Source of the DNA: Deltaproteobacteria bacterium
Lineage (GTDB): Bacteria > Myxococcota_A > UBA796 > SXON01
Assembly (NCBI GenBank): GCA_014191855.1
Contig: BJHF01000028.1
Location: 1-64,000, forward strand
Length of the DNA: 64,000 bases
Reading direction: 5' to 3'
Of this stretch, positions 9,469 to 18,388 are shown piece after piece. A program made the translations under genes and the position numbers. The notes under the pieces were generated by a model. The model saw only the letters and a program-made list of their open reading frames with translations. It searched no databases and had not been told where the DNA came from. Position 1 is the first letter of the stretch. The number at the start of each line of letters is the position of its first letter.

Positions 9469-10113
9469 TCAGCTCCCGACGGCGTACTTCACGCTGCGCG
9501 TGAACAGGAGCTCGTTCTTCCCGGCGTTGCGGAACACCTTCACCTCCAGCACGCCGCTCGGGGCGCCCACCGGGGCGAACATCCGGAAGAACTGGATCGA
9601 GGGGCCTTTGTCGGCCACCGAGTCCCGGGTGACGTTCGTGCGCGACTCGGCCACCTTCTTGCCATCCGCGTACACCTCCGCGACGAGCCAGTAGGAAACG
9701 CCGTCGAAGTCCTTCTTCGAGTTTGCGTAGAGGACCGGCATCTCAACGATCACCGCATCTTTGTCGGCAACGACGATGCTCGGGGCCCAGTTGTCGGTGA
9801 GCAGCTTGGCGCCGGCCGTGTTCACGGGCATCGCCGTTGAGGCGGGCGTTGAGCCCAGGTCGCGCTCGGAAGCGGGAATGACCGTGACCTTGGCGACCGG
9901 GGGCGGCGCCGCGGCGATGACCAGCTCGTCCTCGTCGTCGAACGACGCAGAGTCGGGAACGCCGGCATTGGCGCCCTTGGTGTCCGCCGACTTCGTGTCG
10001 GTGAAGAACTCATCGTCGTCGTCAGCGACGGCAGCGGCCGATGCGGCCGCGAGCGTATCGCTGGCGAAAGCAGAAGGGGCGATGAGCGTGCTGAGCAACA
10101 GAAGGAAGGTCAT
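9469..10113 (-). CDS. Exported hypothetical protein with acidic N-terminal linker
   Basis: Signal peptide 'MTFLLLLSTLIAPSAFAS'; 'ADDDDEFFTDTKSADTKG'; long reported 424-aa ORF trimmed to this start. Confidence 0.75.
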   Translation of the reverse strand: MTFLLLLSTLIAPSAFASDTLAAASAAAVADDDDEFFTDTKSADTKGANAGVPDSASFDDEDELVIAAAPPPVAKVTVIPASERDLGSTPASTAMPVNTAGAKLLTDNWAPSIVVADKDAVIVEMPVLYANSKKDFDGVSYWLVAEVYADGKKVAESRTNVTRDSVADKGPSIQFFRMFAPVGAPSGVLEVKVFRNAGKNELLFTRSVKYAVGS

Positions 10114-10160
10114 CACGGGCTCCGGGCCATGCTGAGGGCGGGCGCACGATAGACGGCTTT

Positions 10161-11474
10161 GTGGAAATGTCAATGGTTGGTAACCCCTATCTGCTCGCCG
10201 ACGCGCGAGGCAGGCGCGCCGACTCGGGGGGGGCGGCGCACGTCCTTGGGCGTTTCGCGCCGGTGATCGCCGCATGCCTCGCCCTGCCGTTCCTGCGGGA
10301 CAACCTCCTCTCGTTCGCCGCGCTTTCGGGTGTTGCGCGATCCTCCGGAGCCGTGGGCGCGATGGTGCGGGTCGCCTTGTTGCTCGCGGCGGTCCTGGCG
10401 TTGCGCGCCTACGACCTGGTCGTGCGCGGACCCGATCGCGGCGTGGTGGACCTGCATCCGATGCGGGCCACAGCCTATGTGCGGGCGCGGCTCCTGCGGG
10501 CGCTGCGCGAGGGCGCCCCGACCGCTCTGGCCGCGGGTGTGGTGCTGCTACCCGTATGGCCCGACCTACCCACGCTGTTGGGGGGCGTGGCGCTACTTCT
10601 CGGCGCCTGGGCATCCGGCGTGGGGATGGGGGTCGGCGTGAACCTCGCCGCTCCCACCCTCGGCGCGGACCCCCGCTTCGCCGACGCGCTGGACGTCGTT
10701 CGGGGCCAGAACCCACGTGCGCAGGCGGCTTTGGTGTGGGCACCGGCGGTCACGCTCGCCGCCGTTGGTTTGGCCCTGGTCGCCGCTGCCGGGGGTCTCG
10801 ACTCGGGGCTCAGGGGGAATTCATTCGGATACTTCGCGTTGAGCTTGCCTTTTGTCGTCGCGGTGTTCGGGGCGCGGCTCGCCTTCGTGTCGGGCGACAC
10901 GCTGGCGCGGATCCCGGCGGTGCTTGGTGAAGTGGACGCCGCCTATGCGGCGGTCGAAGACGCGGAAGAGGGCCGCCGCGTGTACCTTGAGTGGATCGTT
11001 CCGAGGCTGCCCGCGACGCTCCGCCCGGAGGTGCTCCGGGTGCTGCGTCACGGCTGGCGCGCGGAGCGGACGTGGCTGAGCGCGAGCTTCCTGGCGGCCG
11101 CCGTCGCCGCGGCGGCGGGATGGTCGTCCAGCCCCGAGGCCGCCTCGCGCCTGGTCGGCGCCGGAGGCCTCGCGGCGGTGGGCATCGGGCTCCTGGGCGC
11201 GCGGCTGCGGGCGGGCGATCCAGCATGGCTCTCGCGGCTGTTCCCCACATCGAACGCACGGTTCGCTTCGCTCATCGTTACGTTTGCCTGGGTGCAGCCT
11301 GTTTCCCTGGCAGGGGTCGCGACGCTGCTCGTGCGCCAGGGAACGCCAGCCGGCGGCGCCTGCCTGCGGCTGGAAGCTGTTGCGTTCGCGGCCGCCGCGC
11401 TGGGGGCCACGCTCCCTGTGAGCGGCTATGTGCCGGCGGCGCTCATCGTATGGGCGGTGGGGGTGTGGGCGTGA
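10161..11474 (+). CDS. ABC transporter-associated polytopic membrane protein (permease)
   Basis: Multiple hydrophobic segments; overlaps by GTGA the downstream ABC ATPase. Confidence 0.75.
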   Translation: MEMSMVGNPYLLADARGRRADSGGAAHVLGRFAPVIAACLALPFLRDNLLSFAALSGVARSSGAVGAMVRVALLLAAVLALRAYDLVVRGPDRGVVDLHPMRATAYVRARLLRALREGAPTALAAGVVLLPVWPDLPTLLGGVALLLGAWASGVGMGVGVNLAAPTLGADPRFADALDVVRGQNPRAQAALVWAPAVTLAAVGLALVAAAGGLDSGLRGNSFGYFALSLPFVVAVFGARLAFVSGDTLARIPAVLGEVDAAYAAVEDAEEGRRVYLEWIVPRLPATLRPEVLRVLRHGWRAERTWLSASFLAAAVAAAAGWSSSPEAASRLVGAGGLAAVGIGLLGARLRAGDPAWLSRLFPTSNARFASLIVTFAWVQPVSLAGVATLLVRQGTPAGGACLRLEAVAFAAAALGATLPVSGYVPAALIVWAVGVWA

Positions 11475-12157
11475 TCGTGGCGGAGAACGTGGTGAAGCGC
11501 TTCGGGCGTACGGTGGCGCTGGCCGGCGTGTCGCTCCGGGTCCGCGCCGGTGAGCGGGTGGCGCTGCTGGGACACAACGGCGCCGGGAAAAGCACGCTGA
11601 TGAAGATGCTGGCGGGCCAGCTTCTCCCCGGCGAAGGTCGTATCTTGCTCGCCGGCGTCGATGTCGCCGCGGAGCCGAACCGGGCCCGCGAGGGGCTGGG
11701 GTACGTGCCCGAGGAGCCCGCGATGTGGGACTACCTCAGCGCGCGCGAATGCCTGGAGTTCGTGGTCGGGGTGCGGGGGAGGGGAGACGTCGATGCGGCG
11801 CTCGCGCTCACCGGTCTCGGTGCAGACGCCGAGCGGCTCGTGCGCGAGTACAGCCAGGGGATGCGCCGAAAAGTGGCGATCGCCGCAGCCCTGGTATCGG
11901 AGCCCCCGGTCCTGGTGCTCGACGAGGCGCTCAACGGGCTCGACCCGCCGAGCGCGCTCGTGGTCGTGGACGAGCTCAACCGGCGCGCGCGCGCCGGCGT
12001 GGCGGTGCTGCTGTCCACGCACGTGATCGACCTGGTGCCGCGCGTCGCCGACCGGGTGGTGGTGCTCAGGGCCGGAAAAGTGGAGTTGGACGTGGCGGTT
12101 GCGGAGCTCGGCGCCGATGGCCTCTCACGCGTGTTCCGCGCCGCGCAGAGCGCGTAG
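11471..12157 (+). CDS. ABC transporter ATP-binding protein
   Basis: Walker A 'GHNGAGKST', signature-like 'YSQGMRRKVAIAAAL', Walker B 'VLVLDEALNGLDPPS', H-loop 'STHVID'. Confidence 0.92.
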   Translation: MIVAENVVKRFGRTVALAGVSLRVRAGERVALLGHNGAGKSTLMKMLAGQLLPGEGRILLAGVDVAAEPNRAREGLGYVPEEPAMWDYLSARECLEFVVGVRGRGDVDAALALTGLGADAERLVREYSQGMRRKVAIAAALVSEPPVLVLDEALNGLDPPSALVVVDELNRRARAGVAVLLSTHVIDLVPRVADRVVVLRAGKVELDVAVAELGADGLSRVFRAAQSA

Positions 12158-12982
12158 CTTCGCGAGGATCGCCGCGTTCGCGGCCCGGGGGCCGCCCGCG
12201 ATCCAGTGCGGGCGCTCCGGCCGCTCGCCACGAGGGTGATCGTTGAGCTGAAACCAGGGTAGTTTGCCGGCTGCCGCCGCGGTGATCATGCGTCGCGAAT
12301 GGCGGAGCTCGTCCGGCTGGGCGTGGTCGGGGAAGGCTTGCAGGCGCACGTAGCCGCAGTGCAGCGCCGGCACCCCGCGCACGGCTTCCCGTGGCCGCCA
12401 CCACGCCTCATCGTTCAGCGTGTGTCCGGCTGCGGGCACCAGCATGGTCCCCCCCGCCGTGATGATCTCTCGATCGCACGGGCCTTCCCAGTCTACGAGC
12501 CAGTCCACGGGCAGCGAAGCCCCGTCCCCGGTCAACGCGCCCACGGCGGCCGCGATCCCGAGCGAGAGCGCGAGCACGCCCACGCGGCCGGTGCACGAGG
12601 GGTGCGCGGCGAGCGCGCGGATCGCAACGCGCAGGTCATCCTGGTGTTCGGCACCGCCGAAGTCTTCTTCCCCCCAGCTCCCGCCGCGCCCGGCCGGGTC
12701 GTGGATGAGCACGGTGTACCCCAGCGCCGCGATCTCCATCGCGTTTACCACCGCAACGGTGCCGAGCAGCGCGTCGATACCCTGGTGAATCGCGGGAGAG
12801 ACCACCACCCCCGGGTGGCGCCCGCCCCCGCTCGGACGAATCCGGCGCGCAACGAGGCGATACCCCGCCGTCGAGGTGAGCTCCACGTCCTCGACGACGA
12901 GCTTGTTGCGCTGGCCGAAGCCCCGCAGGGTGCGAACGGCGGCGGTGCTTCGCCAGGACAAAGCGCGGAGAACGGGGTGCAT
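12125..12982 (-). CDS. Alpha/beta hydrolase family protein
   Basis: 'TVLIHDPAGRGGSWG', 'VGVLALSLGIAAAVGALTG', 'DHPRGERP'; start at MHPVLRAL. Confidence 0.75.
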   Translation of the reverse strand: MHPVLRALSWRSTAAVRTLRGFGQRNKLVVEDVELTSTAGYRLVARRIRPSGGGRHPGVVVSPAIHQGIDALLGTVAVVNAMEIAALGYTVLIHDPAGRGGSWGEEDFGGAEHQDDLRVAIRALAAHPSCTGRVGVLALSLGIAAAVGALTGDGASLPVDWLVDWEGPCDREIITAGGTMLVPAAGHTLNDEAWWRPREAVRGVPALHCGYVRLQAFPDHAQPDELRHSRRMITAAAAGKLPWFQLNDHPRGERPERPHWIAGGPRAANAAILAKLRALRGAEHA

Positions 12983-12990
12983 GGCGAACG

Positions 12991-14217
12991 TCAGGGGGAG
13001 TGGGTGGCAACCCAGGCGTCGAGGTAAGCGCGGCGCGCGACCACGTAGGACTGGAGGTCGGCGAGGTAATACGCGTAGGTGTCGTCGTCGTAGTATCGGT
13101 ACGGATCGATGCTGCCCCACGGCTCCGTCTGCTCGACCATCTGCGCGAGCGCCGCGACCATCTCGTCGCCCCCGTAGAGCGGCACCATCTCGGCGATCCG
13201 GGCCTCATATCGGGCTTCCCACTCGGGATCGGCGAGGAGGTAGGCCATGTGCGGCGTCACGCTCGGGTACCACAGCGCGGTCGGGTCCATCGTCGGATCG
13301 GCCACCCAGTCAAAGGTGCCATCCTTGTCCCATGGAACCCAGAGAAAGCCGCGGTCGGGGTGGTCGTAGAGGTAGTAGTTGTGGCCGCAACACCAGTAGC
13401 CGTCGCCATCCGGTAAGATCGCTTCGGCGGCCCACTCTGTGAGCCACTGGTCCGCATCGCCCATGGTCGTCGTCACCGCGGGGTCGTATGTGGCCCAGAA
13501 GTCGCTGATGCGGCTGTAGTCCACCTCTTCGTCTTCGTGGTTGTCGAGCACGGTGCCGTACTTCCAGAGGTCGCCGTCGGCGTCGTCCTTTCCGAAGTTG
13601 CGCTCAAGGAACTCGTGGTCGAGCTCCTCCATGTGGGCGTACAACCCAAAATAGTCGCCGTTCACGTACAGCAGCGCGCTGTTGGTGCAGGCCCCCGGCA
13701 ACCCCGCGCGCAGCAAATACCAGTTCGCGAGCCGGTTCTTGAGCACCGTCGGCTCGTAGTAGGGGGAGTCCAGTGCGATCTTCCGGAGCCCGTGCACGCG
13801 CGCCTCTTCGTCCACCTCGTTGAACGCGACGACGAACTGCATCTTGTCGCCGACCCAGCAGCAGCCGTTGTTCCCTTTCAGGCGGATCTGCGCATCGGGG
13901 ATCACCTCGTCGTTCACCGTGAGCAGGGTGATTGGGAAGTAGTCCTTCGTCCCATCGGATGTGCGCCACTCCGTTTCGAGGCGGTGCCAGTCGCCCTCGT
14001 CGATGGTCACGTCGTAGACCACCAGCGTGTCCTGGTCGAACAGGTCGCTGCAGCCAAAGTCGTCCGGCTCGGGCTCCGCGGTGTCCCCCGTTTCCTCCGT
14101 TTCTTCCTCCGTGTCCCCGTCACCGGGCAGGTCGCTCGCCGCAGTGTCGACAGGCGCCGTGCCTGGCGCGCTCGATTCTTCCGTTCCCATGCATCCAAGC
14201 AGCAGGGCAACGATCAC
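12991..14217 (-). CDS. CotH-family (spore-coat kinase-like fold) lipoprotein
   Basis: Lipobox 'VALLLGC'; 'IRLKGNN', 'VLKNRLANWYLLRAGLPG', 'YFGLYAHMEELDHEFLERNFG', 'VPWDKDGTFDW'. Confidence 0.85.
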   Translation of the reverse strand: MIVALLLGCMGTEESSAPGTAPVDTAASDLPGDGDTEEETEETGDTAEPEPDDFGCSDLFDQDTLVVYDVTIDEGDWHRLETEWRTSDGTKDYFPITLLTVNDEVIPDAQIRLKGNNGCCWVGDKMQFVVAFNEVDEEARVHGLRKIALDSPYYEPTVLKNRLANWYLLRAGLPGACTNSALLYVNGDYFGLYAHMEELDHEFLERNFGKDDADGDLWKYGTVLDNHEDEEVDYSRISDFWATYDPAVTTTMGDADQWLTEWAAEAILPDGDGYWCCGHNYYLYDHPDRGFLWVPWDKDGTFDWVADPTMDPTALWYPSVTPHMAYLLADPEWEARYEARIAEMVPLYGGDEMVAALAQMVEQTEPWGSIDPYRYYDDDTYAYYLADLQSYVVARRAYLDAWVATHSP

Positions 14218-15512
14218 AGCGCCACGCTCGTGGAGTGCACTGCGAGCCGGTAAAACGCACCTTCACCGCTCGTACTACCGCCCCCCCCGCTCACTCGCAC
14301 GCTGTACGCCCCGGCCGGAACCTTCGCGCTCGTCTGCACCTTCGGGTCCACGCCTCCCTCCGCGGCTCCGCTCGCCACGATCACGCCGTCCTGCCAGATC
14401 GAAACATCGGCCACGAGCAGGCTCCCGTAGCTCAGCGCGCCGAAGCTGATGGTGATGTAACCCTCGTCTGTCGTGGTGAATTCGTAGCCGTCCACGTCGC
14501 CTTCCTCGCCGATTCGCCCTTCGGCGTAGTCGGCGAACCAGAAGCCCGCGTCGGGCTCCTGGTCCACGAGGGTGAGCGCCATCCCTTCGCCCTCAAGGTC
14601 GTTCGGCTCCACCTCGCGGGTGTTTCCGTACCCAGCCTCGGCGTTCGCCACGAACACCCACATGCCCTGGGCCGGCCCGCTCCCCAGACTGCTGTCCTCC
14701 ACCCCCAGGATGTACTCGGTGCCGGGCGGGGAGATGAGCTGCCGACCGTCGCTGGGCGCGACGGTCGCGGCGCGGAGCACGGGCTCCGCATCGGAATTAT
14801 AGACCTCAATCGAGGGCTGATACCCGCTGGACTCGATGTGCTCCGCCGCCGCAAACGTGAGTGCGCCGTCGCTGTGTCCAAGCACCAGCTTCACAAAGTC
14901 CTGGTCGCCCACGGTCTCGGCGAGCACCGGGATCGCGTACCAGGAGTTCTCCGTCTCCATCCCGTAGCTCAAGCCTACCGAGAGCACGCTGTCCGGCTCC
15001 TCGGGAACCTGCGAGGGCGAGAGCACGGTGAGCGTGTACCCGGTGGACTCGACGTTGCTGTGCCCGATCTCGAAGGTGCTCTTGTCCTGCACCGTGACGT
15101 AATAGCTCCCATCGGCGGGGAAGAAGCCGAAGCAAACGGTATCGTAGGTGCCGACGTCCCCCACCGGGTGGTCGTCTTCCCAGGCGATGCGGGTGAGGTC
15201 GCTCTTGAACACCTCCACCACCGTGTCGAGGGACTCCTCCGACGCATTCTCGTCGTCGTTCACCACCTGGACGCGGAATTGCTGGCCTGCAGCGCCGGTG
15301 ATCTGGTACCAGTCCACGTCGGTGTCGTGGATCGTGTCGCTGGCCTCTTCGTCGAGCGCGAGGGCGATGGCGTGCTCGGGGTCGTCCGCATCGTCGGGGG
15401 GGCTCGTGTCGGTGTCCGTGTCGTCCGTGCCGCCGTCGTCGGTCGAGTCGGTGGCCGGATCGGTAGAAAAGCACCCGCCGAGGGCGAGGAGCAGGATGGT
15501 CAAGCTGCGCAT
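14214..15512 (-). CDS. Lipoprotein with pre-peptidase C-terminal (PPC)-like domains
   Basis: 'MRSLTILLLALGGCFSTDPATDSTDDGGTDDTDTDTSPP' lipobox plus acidic linker; 'DTDVDWYQITGAAGQQFRVQV...GSYYVTVQD' PPC-like. Confidence 0.75.
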   Translation of the reverse strand: MRSLTILLLALGGCFSTDPATDSTDDGGTDDTDTDTSPPDDADDPEHAIALALDEEASDTIHDTDVDWYQITGAAGQQFRVQVVNDDENASEESLDTVVEVFKSDLTRIAWEDDHPVGDVGTYDTVCFGFFPADGSYYVTVQDKSTFEIGHSNVESTGYTLTVLSPSQVPEEPDSVLSVGLSYGMETENSWYAIPVLAETVGDQDFVKLVLGHSDGALTFAAAEHIESSGYQPSIEVYNSDAEPVLRAATVAPSDGRQLISPPGTEYILGVEDSSLGSGPAQGMWVFVANAEAGYGNTREVEPNDLEGEGMALTLVDQEPDAGFWFADYAEGRIGEEGDVDGYEFTTTDEGYITISFGALSYGSLLVADVSIWQDGVIVASGAAEGGVDPKVQTSAKVPAGAYSVRVSGGGGSTSGEGAFYRLAVHSTSVAL

Positions 15513-15585
15513 CGCGCGAGTATACCCATGGAAATGGTGTGCGGGGGCTTGTCGCGGCGAGGCTCGGTGCCTACTCCCGCCGCCC

Positions 15586-16572
15586 ATGCGCGCCCTGACT
15601 GGAATCAAGCCCACCGCGATGCCGCACATCGGCAATCTCCTCGGGATGATCGAGCCCGCGCTCCGGCTGCAAGATCAGCACGAAGCCTACTACTTCATCG
15701 CAGACTACCATGCGCTCACGACGCTTCACGATCGCGAGCGGATGTCGCAGTACACCCGGGAGGTTGCGGCCACGTGGCTGGCCCTCGGCCTCGACCCGCG
15801 GCGCACCGCCCTGTTCGCCCAGTCCGATGTCCCTGAGGTAACGGAGCTGGCCTGGTTGCTCGCGTGCGTCACCGGAATTGGAGGATTAGAGCGCGCGCAC
15901 GCCTATAAGTCGGCGCAGGCGGATGGTCGGGACATCAACGTCGCTACCTTCCTCTACCCCGTGCTCATGGCGGCCGACATCCTGATCTACGACAGCAATC
16001 TGGTGCCCGTGGGGCGCGATCAGAAGCAGCACGTGGAGATGGCGCGCGACATGGCGGCGGCGTTCAACAGCCGCTTCGGTGAGGTTTTTGTGCTTCCCGA
16101 GCCGCTGATCCGCGATGATGTGGCCACCATCCCCGGCCTCGACGGCCGGAAGATGTCGAAGTCGTACGCGAACACCATCGAGGTGTGGTTGCCGCAGAAG
16201 GCGCTGCGCAAGAAGTTGATGGGGATCGTTACGGACTCCAAGGGCGTAGACGACGTGAAGGACCCGGACACCTGCAACGTGTTCGGGCTCTACAAGCACT
16301 TCGCCAGCCCGGCCCAGCAGGCGGCGCTCGCCGCGCGCTATCGGGCGCCGGGCCTCGGCTACGGCCACGCGAAACAGGAGCTGTTCGAGGTGATGGACGC
16401 GCGCTTCGCCCCGGCGCGCGAGCGCTACGACGCGCTGATGGCCGATGGAGCGGAGATCGAGGCGGTGCTCCTCGACGGGGCTCGTCGGGCTCGAACGGTC
16501 GCTTCTGGCGTTCTCACCCGCGCCCGTACCGCCGTGGGCTTGGGTGCCGCGCCGCGCGCGCCGATCCTTTGA
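15586..16572 (+). CDS. trpS: Tryptophanyl-tRNA synthetase
   Basis: 'TGIKPTAMPHIGNLLGMIEPAL', 'YPVLMAADILIYDSNLVPVGRDQKQHVEMARDMA', 'GRKMSKSYANTI'. Confidence 0.95.
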   Translation: MRALTGIKPTAMPHIGNLLGMIEPALRLQDQHEAYYFIADYHALTTLHDRERMSQYTREVAATWLALGLDPRRTALFAQSDVPEVTELAWLLACVTGIGGLERAHAYKSAQADGRDINVATFLYPVLMAADILIYDSNLVPVGRDQKQHVEMARDMAAAFNSRFGEVFVLPEPLIRDDVATIPGLDGRKMSKSYANTIEVWLPQKALRKKLMGIVTDSKGVDDVKDPDTCNVFGLYKHFASPAQQAALAARYRAPGLGYGHAKQELFEVMDARFAPARERYDALMADGAEIEAVLLDGARRARTVASGVLTRARTAVGLGAAPRAPIL

Positions 16573-16654
16573 TGGCTCCCCCTTGCGCCCCGCAACTATC
16601 CGCGGTGTGCAAAAATGGTGCAAGGATGTCCGATGCAAGGGTATCGAATGGCTC

Positions 16655-16671
16655 TTGACACTTTCTTGACA
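16655..16671 (+). promoter_or_regulatory. Tandem TTGACA motifs (CTTGACA-CTTT-CTTGACA), possible -35/operator region of the sigma factor gene
   Basis: Two TTGACA hexamers with 11-bp start-to-start spacing in an AT-richer island; no convincing -10 at canonical spacing. Confidence 0.35.
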
Positions 16672-16848
16672 ATCTTCATCTCCGGATGCCCCTATTAACG
16701 GCGGCCAGGGCTTCGCATCGTGGCCCCTCCACCGCCCGCTTCGCCGGGAATAAACCTTTCGCCCGGCGCGATTCACGCCCTCCCGGCCGCCTCCACCCCG
16801 GCCACACTCCGCACCCGCCTGTTTCCAATCTCGCATCCCAGGTGATCC

Positions 16849-17895
16849 ATGTCGCTCCGCTTGCGCTCATCCTCCTCCGACGGCAACCGTCGCCGCTCCG
16901 AGCGTCTCACCGCTGAAGAAGAGAAGTTGATTGCCCGAGAGATCCGAAAGGCCGAACAGGTTGCGCGCGAGTGCGTGGCCGGCATCGACGCCGCGGAGAA
17001 CATCTTGCGGCGTCGCCCCGATCGTGCCGAGCGCACCCGCGCCGGCGCGGTAGACCGTTTGGAGGAGGCCGTCCGCGCCGTGGCGAAGGCCGCGCGCAAA
17101 GAGGACGATCTGAAGACCTACGCGCGCAAGGCCCAGGGCGCCTGGCAGCAGGCGGAGGAGCTCCGTTGGCGCCTCGCCATGAGCGGTCGTCGGATCGCGC
17201 ACGGGGAAGCCCGCAAGTTGGCCGGCCCGTTCATGGACGAAGAGGATCTGGTGCAGGAGGGCTACATCGGCCTGCTCCGCGCCGCCAAGCGCTTCGATCC
17301 GGACCGTGGCATCCGCTTCTCCACCTACGCGCGGTGGTGGGTGCGCGCGCAGATGACCCGCGCCATTGATCACACCGGCCGCCCCGTGCGTCTCCCCGGC
17401 TGCGCCGTGGAGCAGACTCGCAACCTCCGCAAGGCGATGAAGCGCTTCGAAGCGGCGGGAATCGAGTACAACGTCGGTGACCTCGCCGAGGAAGTGGGCA
17501 TCGACAAGGAGCGCGCCGAGCTGCTCCTCTCGCAGGGCAACACCATCTCACTGGAGCAGCCCGTCGATGACGGCCCGCGTCCGCGCCCGCTGGAGCGATT
17601 CCTCTCGGATGAAGATGCCGTTTCGCCCGACGACGAGAGCATCCAGATCCAGGAGCTCTCCCGCATGGGCAAGGCGTTCAACAACGTGCTCAGCGAACGC
17701 CAGCGCTTCGTGCTCACCCGCCGCTACGGCCTCGAAGACGGCGAATTCCGCACGCTTTCCGAGGTGGGCAAGGAGATGGGCCTGAGCCGCGAGCGCGTGC
17801 GCCAGATCGAGCGCGAGGCGCTCATCCGCCTGCGCGACCAGTCGGGCATCCGCGATCTGCGCGGCATGCCGCTTCCGGAGCCGGGCGAGGCGTAG
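16849..17895 (+). CDS. RNA polymerase sigma-70 family sigma factor (RpoD/RpoS-like)
   Basis: 'DEEDLVQEGYIGLLRAAKRFDPDRGIRFSTYARWWVRAQMTRAID', 'LSERQRFVLTRRYGL...TLSEVGKEMGLSRERVRQIEREAL'. Confidence 0.95.
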   Translation: MSLRLRSSSSDGNRRRSERLTAEEEKLIAREIRKAEQVARECVAGIDAAENILRRRPDRAERTRAGAVDRLEEAVRAVAKAARKEDDLKTYARKAQGAWQQAEELRWRLAMSGRRIAHGEARKLAGPFMDEEDLVQEGYIGLLRAAKRFDPDRGIRFSTYARWWVRAQMTRAIDHTGRPVRLPGCAVEQTRNLRKAMKRFEAAGIEYNVGDLAEEVGIDKERAELLLSQGNTISLEQPVDDGPRPRPLERFLSDEDAVSPDDESIQIQELSRMGKAFNNVLSERQRFVLTRRYGLEDGEFRTLSEVGKEMGLSRERVRQIEREALIRLRDQSGIRDLRGMPLPEPGEA

Positions 17896-17952
17896 TCGAT
17901 TCGGGGCGTCCTACCCGGGAAACCGGGGGGGGCGCGCCGTGCCTGCTCATGA

Positions 17953-18384
17953 TCAGTGGAACTCGGGCTCGCTGAGGCGCTCGGGCGCTTCGCCGTCGGC
18001 CGCGATGGGCGAGCCGTGGTGCAACACCATGCGCCACTGGCTCCCACGCCGAAGGAACAGGTGCGTCACGGCCACGCGGCCGATGGCTTCGCGTTCCCCG
18101 GCCACCGAGATGTTCTCCACGTTGTGCACCCGCGCGATGTCGCCGAGGAGCTGCACCACGAGGTCGGACACGGTGAATTGCATCGGTACACCGGTGGCAA
18201 AGATCCCGGCCCAGGCCTCCATCACCGCTTCGTTCCCGTACACGGGCTCCCAGCCCGGGTGGATGCAGGCATCGCCGTCCGTACCCGACCAGCACGCCGC
18301 CATCGCGGCCAGATCGCGACGTTCGAACGCGCGATAGAAGCGCTCGTTGGCAGCGATCACGGCGGAGCGGTCATCCATGCCCAT
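17953..18384 (-). CDS. SnoaL-like / NTF2-fold protein
   Basis: 'ANERFYRAFERRDLAAMAACW...CIHPGWEPVYGNEAVMEAWAGIF' typical NTF2-like family. Confidence 0.85.
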   Translation of the reverse strand: MGMDDRSAVIAANERFYRAFERRDLAAMAACWSGTDGDACIHPGWEPVYGNEAVMEAWAGIFATGVPMQFTVSDLVVQLLGDIARVHNVENISVAGEREAIGRVAVTHLFLRRGSQWRMVLHHGSPIAADGEAPERLSEPEFH

Positions 18385-18388
18385 CCCG

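Noticed and set aside
10113-10743. N-terminal extension of the 424-aa ORF 9469..10743
   Set aside because: The extension is Arg/Pro-rich and overlaps the divergent permease; a proper signal peptide starts at 10113.
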